Below, in pieces: positions 32,751 through 44,016 of a stretch of 64,000 nt of DNA. Origin of the DNA: Owenia fusiformis (taxonomy: Eukaryota; Annelida; Polychaeta; Sabellida; Oweniidae); NCBI GenBank assembly GCA_903813345.2, contig CAIIXF020000003.1:12044931-12108930 (forward strand), given 5' to 3'. The notes beneath the pieces were generated by a model. That model was not told the DNA's origin, did not search any database, and was given only the letters and a program-made list of their open reading frames with translations. The translations under genes and the position numbers were made by a program. Positions within the stretch are counted from its first letter, which is position 1. Every line of letters starts with the position of its first letter.

Positions 32751-32805
32751 ACCTTCACCCATAACATAATAGCCACCAACTAGACTGGCCAGCTGCCCAT
32801 TAATC
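32751..32805 (-). CDS. Exon 3 of the giant charged-repeat gene
   Basis: A 55-bp exon coding for INGQLASLVGGYYVMGEG, between acceptor CTATGTTTTAG and a strong donor GTAAGTAT. Its end phase (0) matches the entry phase of the giant exon, and the junction gives VMGEG-LRLDGKFDH. Its entry phase (needs two bases) does not match the exit of exon 2 (which leaves one base; a direct join would create TGA). At least one more small exon must lie between them, probably hidden in the minisatellite region, or one of the two exons is not in this transcript. Confidence 0.55.
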
Positions 32806-33100
32806 CTAAAACATAGAAAAAGAACGGTTTGATATATTATTTGTAAATATAAATTTGTAAAATCCGGTACAACATATTTCACTTACTTTTAACAGTGAAC
32901 ATGGAGTGTGTTTTTTTGTTTCTGTAATTGTGTAAGTTCCATGTAAGCTTGTCAAGTAGGCTTTACCTTTTGAATCTGTTTACGTGTTTTTAATGTAGGC
33001 ATGCGCAGTTTCATTATTATGGATCACTCACCTCTTTATTTTCCTAATAAACTCAAGAGAGTGGTATTTCTTTCCCTCCCTTGTCCTACATACTGTCATC
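32806..33100. other. Intronic, no further exon found
   Basis: A strong minus donor-like GTAAGTG is at about 32881-32887, but every upstream frame compatible with exon 3 meets a stop, so no exon is called. Confidence 0.35.
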
Positions 33101-33109
33101 AGCATCGGT

Positions 33110-35880
33110 TCGACGAACCTGGTTATATCCATGATACACGGGTCTACAATGAAAGATACTTTAAGCTAGAACAAGAGACACAGGAGGAAAATGGGTAAAC
33201 TTATCCAGGATACGCGGGTCTTACTCGAGTCTCTAGCCAATAGTGGCCTTAGAAGAAGGTAACGCGGGTCTATAATGAAAGATACTTTCTAGCTAAAACA
33301 AGAGATTCAGGGGTAAAGAATTGGGTAATCGCACGTTGTTACATCCAAGATACACTGGTCGACAGAGAGATACTTTCAAGCTAGAATCAGAGATACAGGG
33401 GTAACGCACTTGGGTAAACGTTCGTAATTACATCCATACATCCAGGATATACTGGTCTATAATGACAATTAGAGATACGTTATCTAGAATCAGAGATACA
33501 ATGGTGACAAAATTCGGTAAACGTGCGTCGTTATGTCCAAAATACAAGGGTCTACAATAAGAGGTACGTTCAAGCTAAAATCTAAGATACAAGGATAACA
33601 AACTTGTGTTTGTTTGTTGTTTGTTTATCTTTATTTTCTTCAAAGTTATATAATAAAGTTATATTTCTTTCAAGTTATATCAGATACACGGATATGATCT
33701 ACAATAAGAGGTACGATCAAGCTAGGTACAAGGGTAACAAAATCTGGTAAATACACGTGGTCATGATCATATCCAAGATACACAGGTTTACAATGAGAAG
33801 AGACTGATCAGAGATCGGGGGTAACAAAACTGGGTAAACGTGCGAGGTTTTTATCCAGGATACACGGACCTATAACGCGAGATACTTTCATGATGAGAAC
33901 AGAGCTACAGGAGTAACAAATTTGGGTAATCGTACGTGATTACATCCAGGATACAAGGGTCTACAATGAAAGATACGTGCAAGTTAGTTAAACGTGCATG
34001 GTCATATCCAGGATACATGGGTCAAAAGTGAAAGATACTTCCATGCTAGAATCAGAGATACAGGGGTAACAAAATTGGGCAAACGAACGTGCATGATTAT
34101 ATCCATGTACAGGGGTATACAATGAGAGATACTGTCAAGCTAGAATCAGAGATACAGGGGTAACAAAATTAGGTAAACGTGCATGGTTATATCCAGGATA
34201 CTTGAGTCAATAGTGAGAGATATTTCCATGCTAGAAACAGAGATACAGGGGGTAACAAAATTGGGTAAACGGACGTGCTTGGTTATATCCATGTACACGG
34301 GTATACACACTGAAGGATACTTTCAAGCTAGAATCAGAGATACAAGGGGTAACAAATAAGGTAAACGTGCATGGTTATCAGAATCAGAGATACAGGGGGT
34401 AACAAAATTGGGTAAACGAACATGCATGGTTATATCCATGTATACGGGTATAAAATGAGAGCTACCTTCAAGCTAGAATCAGAGATACAAGGGGTAACAA
34501 AATAAGGTAAACGTGTATGGTTATATGCAGGGTACATCAGTCAATAGTGAGAGATATTTCCATGCTAGAATCAGAAATTCAGGGGGTAACAAAATTGGGT
34601 AAACGAACGTGCATGGTTATATCCATGTACACGGGTATACAATGAGAGACACTTTCAAGCTAGAATCAGAGATACAAGGGGTAACAAAATAAGGTAAACG
34701 TGCATGGTTATCAGAATCAGAGATACAGGGGGTAACAAAATTGGGTAAACGAACGTGCATGGTTATATCCATGTACACGGGTATAAAATGAGAGATACTG
34801 TCAAGCTAGAATCAGGGATACAGGGGTTACAAAATTAGGTAAACGTGCATCGTTATACCCAGGATACATGAGTCAATAGTGAGAGATATTTCCATGCTAG
34901 AATCAGAGATACAGGGGGTAACAGAATTGGGTAAACGAACGTGCATGGTTATATCCATGTACACGGGCAGAGATACAAGGGGTAACAAAATAAGGTAAAC
35001 GTGCATGGTTATCAGAATCAGAGATACAGGGGGTAACAAAATTGGGTAAACGAACGTGCATGGTTATATCCATGTACACGGGTATAAAATGAGAGATACT
35101 GTCAAGCTAGAATCAGGGATACAGGGGTTACAAAATTAGGTAAACGTGCATCGTTATACCCAGGATACATGAGTCAATAGTGAGAGATATTTCCATGCTA
35201 GAATCAGAGATACAGGGGGTAACAAAATTGGGTAAATGAACGTGCTTGGTTATATGCATGTACAGGGGTATACAATGACAGATACTTTTAAGCTAGAATC
35301 GGAGATACAGGGGGTAACAAAATTAAGTAAACGTGCATGGTTATATCCAGGATACATGAGTAAATAGTGAGAGATACTTCCATGCTAGAATCAGAGATAC
35401 AGGGGTAACAAAATTGGGCAAACGAACGTGCATGGTAATATCCATGTACAGGGGTATACAATGAGAGATACTTTCAAGCTAGAATCAGAGATACAGGGGG
35501 TAACAAAATTAAGTAAACGTGCATGGCTATACCCAGGATACATGAGTCAATAGTGAGAGATGTTTCCATGCTAGAATCAGAGATACAGGGGGTCACAAAA
35601 TTGGGTAAACGAACGTGCATGGTTATATGCATGTACAAGGGTATACAATGAGAGATACTTTCAAGCTAGAATCAGAGATACAGGGGGTAACAAAATTAAG
35701 TAAACGTGCATGGCTATACCCAGGATACATGAGTCAATAGTGAGAGATGTTTCCATGCAAGAATCAGAGATACAGGGGTAATAGAATTGGGTAAATGCTC
35801 GTGATTACATCCAGGATACATTGGTCTTCAATGAGAAATACGTTCAAGCTAGAAACAGAGATACAAGGGTCATAGAATTG
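33110..35880. repeat. 2.8-kb intronic minisatellite, ~95-bp unit
   Basis: Units carry GCTAGAATCAGAGATACAGG, then GGTAACAAAATTxGGTAAAC, GTGCATGGTTATATCCA and an ATGAGAGATA-type element. In the central part (about 34000-35760) two unit types alternate, one with CATGAGTCAATAGTGAGAGA and one with TACACGGGTATACAATGAGA, giving a higher-order period near 190-200 bp. The outer copies are more diverged, as expected for an array homogenised at its centre. It lies between exons 2 and 3 of the giant gene. Copy number could vary between individuals, and assembly collapse is possible. Confidence 0.92.
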
Positions 35881-36390
35881 TAATAAGTATCTCTTAGTTT
35901 CAATTTTATGTGTCATTTTCAATATCAAAGTACTGTAACAGCAACTCCAAAGACTAGCAAATACCACCGAACAAAATATATTTTTCAAAACACACATTAT
36001 TTTGAACATAACATGATCATAGGAATAACCAGGACGTAGTGAATTAGTATATTATTTCTTTTTTTGCAAAATCTATACCCATGGCTTGAAGTGACACCAT
36101 ATTGTAAACATAATGAAATTATTAAGAATTTAGACAACAATTATTCTTATAATACAATGTATGGCACTACAGTATTTGTCATTTGTTTATCTTATCAACT
36201 AGCTTGAGTAAAAACATGAACGTTTTAATATCATTGACAAAAAGTTGGAAAATAATCCGAACTTATGAATCTTGGAAGTAGGATGCAAAATAGATTTGGA
36301 AGAGGAATATGCCTACATATCTCAGGAGAGGGATCTTGGAAGGGGGATACATTTGGAAGAATCTTTGATGAATGTATGACATTAACTTAC
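35881..36390. other. Intronic, nothing recognised
   Basis: No strong minus-strand donor or coding frame was found here, although one exon is expected between exons 2 and 3. Confidence 0.4.
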
Positions 36391-36518
36391 AATCGTTTGC
36401 TTCAATTGTCTTTTTTCTGAATTTATGCCAGTTGACGGTGACGAAGCTTTCCTGATCTGGTGTAGCATGGCTGATGTTTCGCCATTCCCAAAACGCATTA
36501 TCCAAACAAGCAACGTAC
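36391..36518 (-). CDS. Exon 2 of the giant charged-repeat gene
   Basis: A 128-bp exon coding for YVACLDNAFWEWRNISHATP, then DQESFVTVNWHKFRKKTIEA and ND. Acceptor TCTACTTGCAG, donor GTAAGTTAAT. It begins with one base that completes the AG left by the first exon into AGG (Arg), so the exon 1-exon 2 join is in frame. The peptide is rich in aromatic residues and compact, unlike the repeat region, and is probably a small folded N-terminal segment. I do not recognise the family. Confidence 0.7.
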
Positions 36519-36719
36519 CTGCAAGTAGATCATTGAAAAAGCATTTTTTAGTTTAGCTTATATCCAACAAATAAAAGGCCCCATTACATATTTTCACAAA
36601 AATAATACATACATGTTTATAAAAATTTACTCTCCTCCTAATGTTAATAATGGAGCGTCGGTAGATAATCTTCCTGCAACGCTTCGCATCTTTTGTATTC
36701 AAACTATCAATTCTAAAAG

Positions 36720-37110
36720 GGACACGATAGGCACATTTACTACGGTGACCGTATGGTCTATGTCGTATGGCATATTTTGATTTTGAGAAGACATAACACC
36801 TACAGTTGCCGTACGACTGATAAATGGTAACGCACAGTCAGCGTAGAGCGGTAATACGATGGGCGTGGATTTTCTTGACAAAAACCAAGGAAGACCCGAA
36901 GCAGCCTCGGGGGGGGGGGGCTTGCTGTGATCGTATGGTCCGAAAAGGTCAATTAACTCACTCAATCCAAGGGCGGTCGCAAGTCGATCGTGCGCCCGAC
37001 GTACGGCCTCTGTGAGACCTTTATACGGTCTGGATGGGGGTTGTTAATTTCTACGGTGAGCGTAGTTTTCCTATGTTTGCCGCAGAAATTTACTGATTTT
37101 TCAGGCAACA
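36720..37110. repeat. Decayed copy of the CCGTATGG/GGTCTAT repeat; 12-G run
   Basis: ACATTTACTACGGTGACCGT and ATGGTCTAT near 36732-36762 match the complement of the repeat near 38760-38795. A run of about 12 G lies at 36909-36920. The copies at 36.73 and 38.8 kb face each other and could be the ends of one ~2.1-kb element, but the internal match is too weak to be sure. Confidence 0.4.
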
Positions 37111-37252
37111 ACCGGCGCCGTTGTGCAAATGTAATGAATTTATATCTATATTTAAAGGCCCCTTTGAAAATGTATTTTTATTAATCATTTATTTACTATA
37201 TGTCACGACTTTAAAAGATATTTCAGATATTTTTGAGAACATTTTTGAAAGA

Positions 37253-37391
37253 AAAGTCGAAATGATTTTTTTCATTTTTGAAACACAACACATTTCTTGT
37301 TATATTTCCCCATAATACTTTTGTTCTGTTGATTTTTCAATGTATCGGCGATGTGTTGTGTTTCAAAAATGAAAAAAATCATTTCGACTTT
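37253..37391. repeat. Perfect 41-bp inverted repeat, 57-nt loop
   Basis: 37253-37293 and 37351-37391 are exact reverse complements. The left arm starts AAAGTCGAAATGATTTTTTT and ends GAAACACAACACAT. It lies in the intron between the nearest first exon and exon 2, so a pre-mRNA would fold into a 41-bp perfect stem. Confidence 0.95.
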
Positions 37392-38110
37392 ATTACCAAT
37401 ACTGTGCCCTTAGTTTGTTCTCGAGATCGATATCTTAAGTATGTTAGATGTTATATGAACAATTAAAATGGGACATCACTGATTGTCTGGGGGAGAAACC
37501 CGACATTCCCCATTTTTGTTTAATGAAAATGTGGAGCGCAATCAGTCCGTCGCAGCAGAATAGTTAAGTTATGGTTCATAGTGATTATTCGTCCAGGAAA
37601 AATAACCGTAGTTCTCGATAAACGATGAGTTTGCACTGTGCAATTTTTAACCAAAAGAAAACATACTGGATTATCAATTCCTTGGGTTAACACATATATA
37701 TTACACCTTTACTTTACAAAAAGGATAGTACCCCAACATAATTTTGTTCATCACAGTATGATCTCTTATTATTAGAAAAGAATGGTTTCAAACTTCTTAT
37801 TCAACGATAAGGCAAATATTTGATATGACCCTCGCCCTATTGTTTTTTCTAAATTTTCTTTCTTGTCCCACTTTATGCAAGTCTGTGATAAAAATCTACG
37901 AATTTTATGGCTAAGAACATTTGTTGTTCAGAAATTTATTTCAAAGTTAATGCCACAGTATTTCTCAGCAAAACACTGTTTTTAATCATTTTCAATAGTG
38001 TGAAGTACATTTGCTATTCAAAAAATTATTTTTAAGTTCATACTACAGTATTTCACAACCCAATGTCCCTTAAGCTTGTTTCCACAAACATAAGTTCAGA
38101 GGACAGAATC
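37392..38110. other. Part of the duplicated segment; no gene
   Basis: CTTTCTTGTCCCACTT (37859) and AACATAAGTTCAGAGGACAGAA (38088) recur near 40827 and 42000 in diverged form, so this stretch belongs to the same duplication as the first-exon copies. No coding sequence was seen. Confidence 0.45.
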
Positions 38111-38194
38111 AAAGGCATAGGAAGCCTGAAAAAGCTTTATTAATCTGCTGCTTACACGTCCAGTACCAAAGAAGAATATGGAATTTGTCATTAC

Positions 38195-38259
38195 CTTGTA
38201 ATTATTCGTCTCTGCTCATCTCTCCGCATGAGAAGAAACGATCTACTCGCTCGAAACAT
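38195..38259 (-). CDS. First coding exon, copy A, of the giant gene
   Basis: 65 bp from ATG (38257-38259) to a GTAATG donor, coding for MFRASRSFLLMRRDEQRRII then T and the first two bases of an Arg codon. It is 1.7 kb upstream of exon 2 and joins it in frame. The peptide is basic with a short hydrophobic stretch (SFLLM). It could be a mitochondrial-type or other targeting sequence, but this is inference. The same exon recurs at 42806-42870 and 59217-59281. Confidence 0.7.
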
Positions 38260-38435
38260 GATTTCTTGAGAAAATCCAATCGCCTCGTGCAAATGATTTT
38301 ATGTATAAAGGAAAATTTATGAAATTGCTAAGAAACAAAGAGATTGTATCTATGACGTAATCAAATGAGAGGAATGACTAAACAATGTACTTTCTGGAAA
38401 TAGTGCGGTTGATAGGGTAATTGATATTACGTAAT

Positions 38436-38443
38436 TGACGTCA
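38436..38443. promoter_or_regulatory. CRE-type site upstream of first exon copy A
   Basis: TGACGTCA, a perfect CREB/ATF palindrome, about 177 bp upstream of the ATG on the minus strand, preceded by ATTACGTAAT. The same site is kept upstream of copy B (43052-43059) and lost in copy C. It fits a core or proximal promoter. Confidence 0.5.
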
Positions 38444-38539
38444 CACTTCACGAACATAATAACAACAAAAGTTCTGCAGCAGCATGGGCTTTGCATTTGC
38501 ACTGGTACTGATAATAAATCGTAACGGCAATTTCCAGGA

Positions 38540-38640
38540 GGGCAATTTCCTTCACATTCAAGATGGAGGACGATAAATGTCGGTTTCGATAGCTTTCGTT
38601 TTCATCGAATTAAACAACGAGGGAAAGTAAACGCGTTTCG
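38540..38640 (+). repeat. Duplicated block with short MEDDKCRFR open frame
   Basis: CCTTCACATTCAAGATGGAGGACGA-type sequence followed by TGTCGGTTT recurs at about 58695-58770. In both places an ATG in good context opens an 8-9 codon frame (MED, D or E, KCRF) before a stop. It may be a 5' leader or upstream frame of a divergent transcript; nothing downstream is recognisable as its gene. Confidence 0.45.
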
Positions 38641-38689
38641 CTCGACAACATATTGGAAATGCATGCAAAAGAAGCTCTATGGCTACAGG

Positions 38690-38890
38690 AGTAAATGTGA
38701 CTGCTGAATTTTCTGATCGTTGAATTTCCACGACATCCGTAGAATTGCTATTGGCCGTAGAAATGATAGACCGTATGGTTGCCGTAGCAAATGTAACTGG
38801 GATTTAAAGTATCTGGTTGTAGAATTTCCAAAGCAGTCGTAGAATTGTTATTAGCCGTAGAAATAGTAAACCGCATGGTTAATGATTTAC
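38690..38890. repeat. Two tandem copies of the GGCCGTAGAAATGATAGACC repeat
   Basis: CCGTAGAATTGCTATTGGCC and CGTAGAATTGTTATTAGCCG head two copies about 110 bp apart, each followed by GTAGAAAT, ACCG and CATGG/TATGG. Related to 6470-6600 and 36730. Confidence 0.6.
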
Positions 38891-40780
38891 ACTTTGTTTT
38901 CTGAACATTTCTAGATGTATACGATACAGAGAGACATAACGCTGATTGTTACGTTTTTGATTCCTGATCAAAATCTTATCCTCGATTCTCAGGGTAGTTT
39001 TGAGTTTTGAATGAATATAATTCTCCCCATTAAGAGAAAGATGCTATGAGTATCAAAATGACATAGTATGTGTACCCATGGACTTCAAATAACGTGATTA
39101 GAAGTCCATGGTGTACCAAATTAAGCGTGACAGTTGAACACGCAGGGTAAGGTACAACACAATGATGGAATTTGAGCAAACTGATGTTTTCATCGTTTCA
39201 GAATGATGTGATCTAGTTTCTAGATATTTTTATATGTAAAAGTCTATAATAACATCATAGACAGTGAACTTGACAGAGAATTTCATTGTTAGGGGTACAT
39301 CACGAGGAATTTGAATTTGCGAAATACCGTATTTCAGGTAAATTGACCTCCGCGTTATACCGTACACGGTGGAGAATCAAAACGATGGCAAAGCCGCGAA
39401 CTATGACTGCGGTAAATCCAAACTTAATTGGGGGATTTTAAAATTTGGGGTAAATCATTGCTTTGTATAAATTACACAAGAGCAGGTATGTCCCATTCGG
39501 TGATCAACAAACATATACTCCACCTACAATAGCATTCTTGTTGCTCGGCTGTCCAATAGCTTAGCATGAATACACACAAATTCGAAATCTGCCACAAAAA
39601 CGTAGTTTTGTAATACACAAGGGGGTGTTTTGAAATATTCGATATGTGATATATGTGTAATTCTAGGCGATCTGTCTGCATTGGGTGTTGTGTGAACATG
39701 TAAAGTCAACGGGGTCCAATTTTGAGATGTTTTACCTTGATAAACTTCGTTTTTAGCGGCTGTCCAGTCTCAACACATCATATTCTAACCGAAAGTGTAC
39801 GACGTGTTATTGGTCAAACATTTGGGGTATTTATCATATTAATTTGATATTTTGAAATAACACGCGTACGTCTTTGGCACCGATAGAAACATCCACAGTT
39901 ATACGCAGATGTGTCCCTAGTATTAGTTCGTCGCTACATTTAATTTCATTTACGATTTAGACTTTTAAAATGTTCTTGAAAGCACGTCAATTTGTAGAAA
40001 ACCATATTTTGGAGAGTTTGATCCTTGATACAGTGACATTAGATTATTCCGTAACTTCGACAATTCCGTTTCAGAAACACATGGAAGAATCGCTCGGTAC
40101 AAAAGGCCCCACGGTTAAGTTTTCTCTATGAAACTGTTTATAATAGGCACCAGATATGGGCCAATTGTCGGCAGCTTTAGCCGCAGATATAACAAATGTA
40201 TTCTGAAAAAAAAAATTTGGGTAGGTTATATGTGAAGCACAGCCAATTTTGGCTTTGGCCATAAACCATGGAAACTGGCCAATCTGAGGGGAAAAAACAT
40301 AAAGAAACCTCCTAAAAAGTACCTTCTTAGATCAAAAGTTCAGTTTTTATACAAAATGGTTATAAATCGGTTAAATCAGTTGCCACGACCTGGGACAAAT
40401 CACTGGAAAGTGGTATTTTATTGTCTGAGAGGAATACAACATGAAAACCTTCAATTTTGAGAGTAAATTGACATGGAAAAAATGCTCAAATATGGGGTCT
40501 GTAGGTATTAAGACTGGGTATATTGGAGTGAACCCCCCGGGGCAAATGAATGCTATTATATGATTTTATATTCTTCCCTGAACAACCTCGAATGGGGCAA
40601 CAATACCATGGCTACCACTTCACTTATTAACATAACTATTGATCTGAGACAAGCAGCGGACAGATTGATACGGACAAAAAAAGATCCAAAAAATGATTTG
40701 GTTATTTCAGTCGCCGATAATGTTCTTTTCAATAGGGGAGACCATCCAAACTTGCAGTTATTTATGTAACTATGAAATAT
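38891..40780. other. AT-rich sequence, no supported gene
   Basis: A plus frame at 40560-40769 (containing MATTSLINITIDLRQAADRL) has a protein-like look but no family assignment, splice context or neighbours. A small inverted pair (ATGGACTTC / GAAGTCCAT) lies near 39080-39120. Nothing else. Confidence 0.35.
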
Positions 40781-42040
40781 TGATAGAAAAAATGTAGTCT
40801 ACGTGTCACACAACCATAGTGGCCTTTCTTGTCCCACTTCTGTAAGTCCCGTCCAGTGTAGTAAAATCCTATGATTCAAAGTAGAACGGCCCTTTTAGCT
40901 CCACAGGGGCCATTCTTGCCCCATGGCTTTGCATGACCACACAATCGTTTAATCAATTTTCACTTTTTACGTTTCTCCAATTCCATAGATGCGGAAAGAG
41001 TTGCACTTCTCAATTTATTTAGAATTGGGATGACATTATATTTCAAACTTTCAAATCAGATAATGATGAAGCAATGATTTTAAAAGCCAAAGCTGTATTC
41101 CTAATGTATGCAAAGCGTAATATGCTTATGCAAATGTGATTTTATGTAAATATGTTAATGGAAAACAAAAATTGTAAATGTTATCTGTCAATCATCGCGC
41201 ACTTTGATGTTCCACTTTATCAATTGTTTATGGTTTACATTTTTCGAATGTTCTATACTTTCCAAGGACTATCTTCTGTGTTTTTCAATGGTCAAAAATA
41301 TTGTCGAGAGTGGGGCAAAACGGCCCATGGGTGGGGCAAAACAGCCCACCCTCTGTTACATGGGTTTTAAAACCAAAATTAATCAATTACAAGACTGTGT
41401 GTCCTATGTGTCCACACACATATTATCTTAGACGTTCAAACCTTTGACAGATAAAGTATTCTTAACCCCTACCATAATTCTAGTCATTCGATATGTGTCG
41501 GAAGGAAATAAGGTACAAGCCAAACGTTAAAATCGTTATATTTGAAAACCAATTGTTCTTGCACAATAAATTTTTGTATGTTATGTCATGTGTGGGCCGT
41601 TTTGACCCAAAGACATGTGAATTTTCAAATAGACGAATTTGCCTAATATTTGAAGCTCGAAAGTTTTACAAATAAAGAATAAATGTGCAGACTCTATGTA
41701 AAATGTTAAATCAAAACGATATTCTATTGTTGTCGGATTTTTTAGAGATTCTCGTGGGAGGGGTATTTACAAAAAAAAGAGGGTGAAAAGTAGAATTAGC
41801 TCTTACGTAAAGCGAGACGCTGCTTGGTTAAAAATGGGCGGTCGAGAAGGTGGCAGAAATTTAAAAATTCGATTATGTGACTTTTGAAGAACCATCTTTT
41901 TATAGTTCAAAATATATTTCGATGGGCCACTTTGCCCCAGAGGGCCGTTTTGCCCCATGTTCCAAGTATTTCATCAGGAAACTAATGTCCCTTCAATAAA
42001 CATGAGTTCGGAGGACAGAAACACTAGCAAATAGAAGCGT
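40781..42040. repeat. Duplicated segment rich in GGGCCGTTTTGCCCC motifs
   Basis: GTGGGGCAAAACxGCCCA occurs twice near 41315-41350. Variants AGGGCCGTTTTGCCCC (about 41941-41957), GGGCCGTTTTGACCC (about 41585) and CTTTCTTGTCCCACTT (40827) are scattered through it. The block matches 37.8-38.1 kb in part and precedes first-exon copy B as that block precedes copy A. No gene seen. Confidence 0.45.
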
Positions 42041-42070
42041 TCATTGCACAAAATTTGTCCAATATTTCAA

Positions 42071-42100
42071 TGCGCATGCGCAGAACCATTACTTCCGGTT
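42071..42100. promoter_or_regulatory. NRF1-like plus ETS-like sites
   Basis: TGCGCATGCGCA (42071-42082) is a perfect NRF1-type palindrome and ACTTCCGGTT (42091-42100) fits an ETS site. The pair is typical of metazoan housekeeping promoters. Whether it drives a transcript from here is not shown by the sequence. Confidence 0.4.
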
Positions 42101-42573
42101 TTCCAAAGCCTATGGGATTTATAATGGAGACATTTTTCGAAAGCTTACTGTGCGAATTATATTGATTTGCCACCTTAGTCATCTCAGGTTTCTATAACTA
42201 GACATCAACCTTTACTGATTTAACATGTTTTAAGCAATGTACACAAGCACACTTTTCGGCCAATTTGTTTTGAAAAAATCATGAGGAATTCATGCATGAC
42301 TCCATTGAAATCCATTAGAAATGGCGTCAAAATGGTGAAATGAGGATATTCAACGGTCTGGTAGAGGTACTTAAAATCATATGGTATCTTAGTCATCTCA
42401 GGTTTCTGTAACTTTGAAGGTAGATCTGTTTGATTCCGTTGAGATTAGAATCCTCATACCTTTAACTTTTCGGCCAATTTCAAACAAAATATGATAACTT
42501 TTGGTGATATAACTGGTTCATTACATTGGAATGACGTCAAAATAAAATAAGACAATCTCAGTTTCTATGGCAC

Positions 42574-42622
42574 TGACGTCATGACGTCATATTTATCTTA
42601 AGATCTCAAATATGACGTCATG
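42574..42622. promoter_or_regulatory. Triple CRE palindrome
   Basis: TGACGTCA occurs at 42574-42581, 42582-42589 and 42613-42620. The last two sit in an exact inverted repeat of 15 bp (CATGACGTCATATTT and its complement, 42580-42622) around ATCTTAAGATCTC. It lies about 190 bp 3' of copy B's donor, in what would be its intron. Confidence 0.55.
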
Positions 42623-42805
42623 TTTAATCAATGAATGACATCTATCGGCTATTCGACCAATTCTGTGCAATGTAAAATGGCAACATTGCGAAAACCAACA
42701 GTGTAAAAACGTAGTGTATAAATTCTTGGATGTAATCGACTGAAAAAGCTTTATTTTGCCACTAACATGTCCAGTACCGAATAATAATGTGAAATTTGTC
42801 ATTAC

Positions 42806-42870
42806 CTTGTAATTATTCGTCTCTGTTCATCTCTCCGCATGAGAAGAAACGATCTACTCGCTCGAAACAT
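42806..42870 (-). CDS. First coding exon, copy B
   Basis: Same 65-bp length, ATG, GTAATG donor and 22-residue product as copy A. The only coding difference noticed is a synonymous GAG to GAA. The flanks differ more (for example TATTTTGTGAACTTCC against TTTCTTGAGAAAATCC). Homology runs at least 42730-43080. Its donor is phase-compatible with exon 2, so it could be an alternative start of the same gene. Confidence 0.6.
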
Positions 42871-43051
42871 GATATTTTGTGAACTTCCAATCGCCTCGAG
42901 TATGTACAATTTTATGTAGATACAGGAAAATTCATGAAATTGCTAAGAAACAAACAGATTGTATCTATGACGTAACCAAATTAAGACGAATGACTCAACA
43001 ATGTATTTTCTGGACACAGTGCGGTTGATATGGTTATTGATATGACGTGAT

Positions 43052-43059
43052 TGACGTCA
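43052..43059. promoter_or_regulatory. CRE-type site upstream of first exon copy B
   Basis: TGACGTCA, about 182 bp upstream of the copy B ATG, at the position equivalent to the site of copy A. Confidence 0.5.
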
Positions 43060-43129
43060 CACTTCACGAGCAAAATAGCAACAAGACAGGAACCTCTTTA
43101 CATGCGCACTGGTTGTTACGCGGTAAACA

Positions 43130-43334
43130 CGATACAAAAATATGTCATATTCCGCAACGAATATGGCATATTCACTTGCGGTGTATGACAGATTCACCTT
43201 CGGAATATGGCATACACAATAACCAATGAGAACGTGATACGGAAGTACGCAATTGTCAATTGCATCATGGACTTCTAATCACTGGACTGCAAACGTCACA
43301 GTCTTGAAAACCTATGTGTGTTATGGTCACGTGA
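43130..43334. repeat. Palindromic ATATGGCATATTCAC array plus shared box (copy B side)
   Basis: GAATATGGCATATTCAC and related units recur at 43140-43215. The adjoining box 43262-43334 (GCATCATGGACTTCTAATCA ... TATGGTCACGTGA) occurs in inverted orientation at 57860-57965, including an exact 23-bp match. Confidence 0.65.
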
Positions 43335-43398
43335 TAATCCAAATCGAGATCGAAACCAATTTTTCAAAAGGTATTCCCCAATTACGTCATTATATGAG

Positions 43399-44016
43399 TG
43401 TGAGGGACGTTTTGTCCAAAATAAATAAACAAGAGAAATTTATAAAATATTTTATATTATATCATGTATTATATCAGTCAACTTCCTTATTGATCATGTA
43501 TTGATCATGTATATGTTGCACAACTACCTTAACACAACTGCTGTTGTTGTACAACTACCTTAAAAGATAAATCACAAAAGAGTGACAACTACCTTAATCC
43601 ATGAAAGTGTAGAACTACCTTAATCCATGAAAGTGTGGAACTACCTTAATCCATGAAAGTGTGGAACTACCTTAATCCATGAAATGTAAAACATTACAAA
43701 AGAGTGACCAGTCTGCCAGTGCAGAACTGTTGGTGGAATGCCTGACAATAAAGCTACTTGGGCTGTGAGTGTGGGCATATGGTAAAGTAAGTCAGCTAGG
43801 GAACTAACCACATCCAGAAGATTCAAAAGCAGGCCCAACACTAAAGTATATGATCATGTGACCTAGATCATGTGATACAGTAGTTACTAAACCTTTTTAA
43901 AGGTGGCATATCATTACAGTCTCAGTATGTGCTGTGTTGAGAAGTAGTATACATTGGGTAGGAATAATCAGTTGTACCAACAATATTTAAAAGTATTTAT
44001 AAAAGTGCATGTCACA
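43399..44016 (-). repeat. 3' LTR
   Basis: Carries four copies of a 26-bp unit (ACTACCTTAATCCATGAAAG) at about 43577-43685 and an inverted TGATCATGTATTGATCATGT motif near 43490. A 66-codon frame in it is repeated in the other LTR and is not called as a gene. The sequence just 5' of it on the element's strand (GAAGACGAGTCCGCGTGGA) is only a weak polypurine tract. Confidence 0.95.

Noticed and set aside
32881-32940. Candidate missing exon before the GTAAGTG donor
   Set aside because: The frame needed to join exon 3 contains TAA next to the donor.
33110-35880. CRISPR-like regular repeat
   Set aside because: Units are contiguous and degenerate, with no unique spacers, and the genome is eukaryotic.
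40560-40769. 69-codon plus frame with a protein-like sequence
   Set aside because: No family, splice signals or neighbours to support it.
43641-43841. 66-codon frame present in both LTRs (also 50771-50971)
   Set aside because: Duplicated only because the LTRs are duplicated; no motif and no start context.
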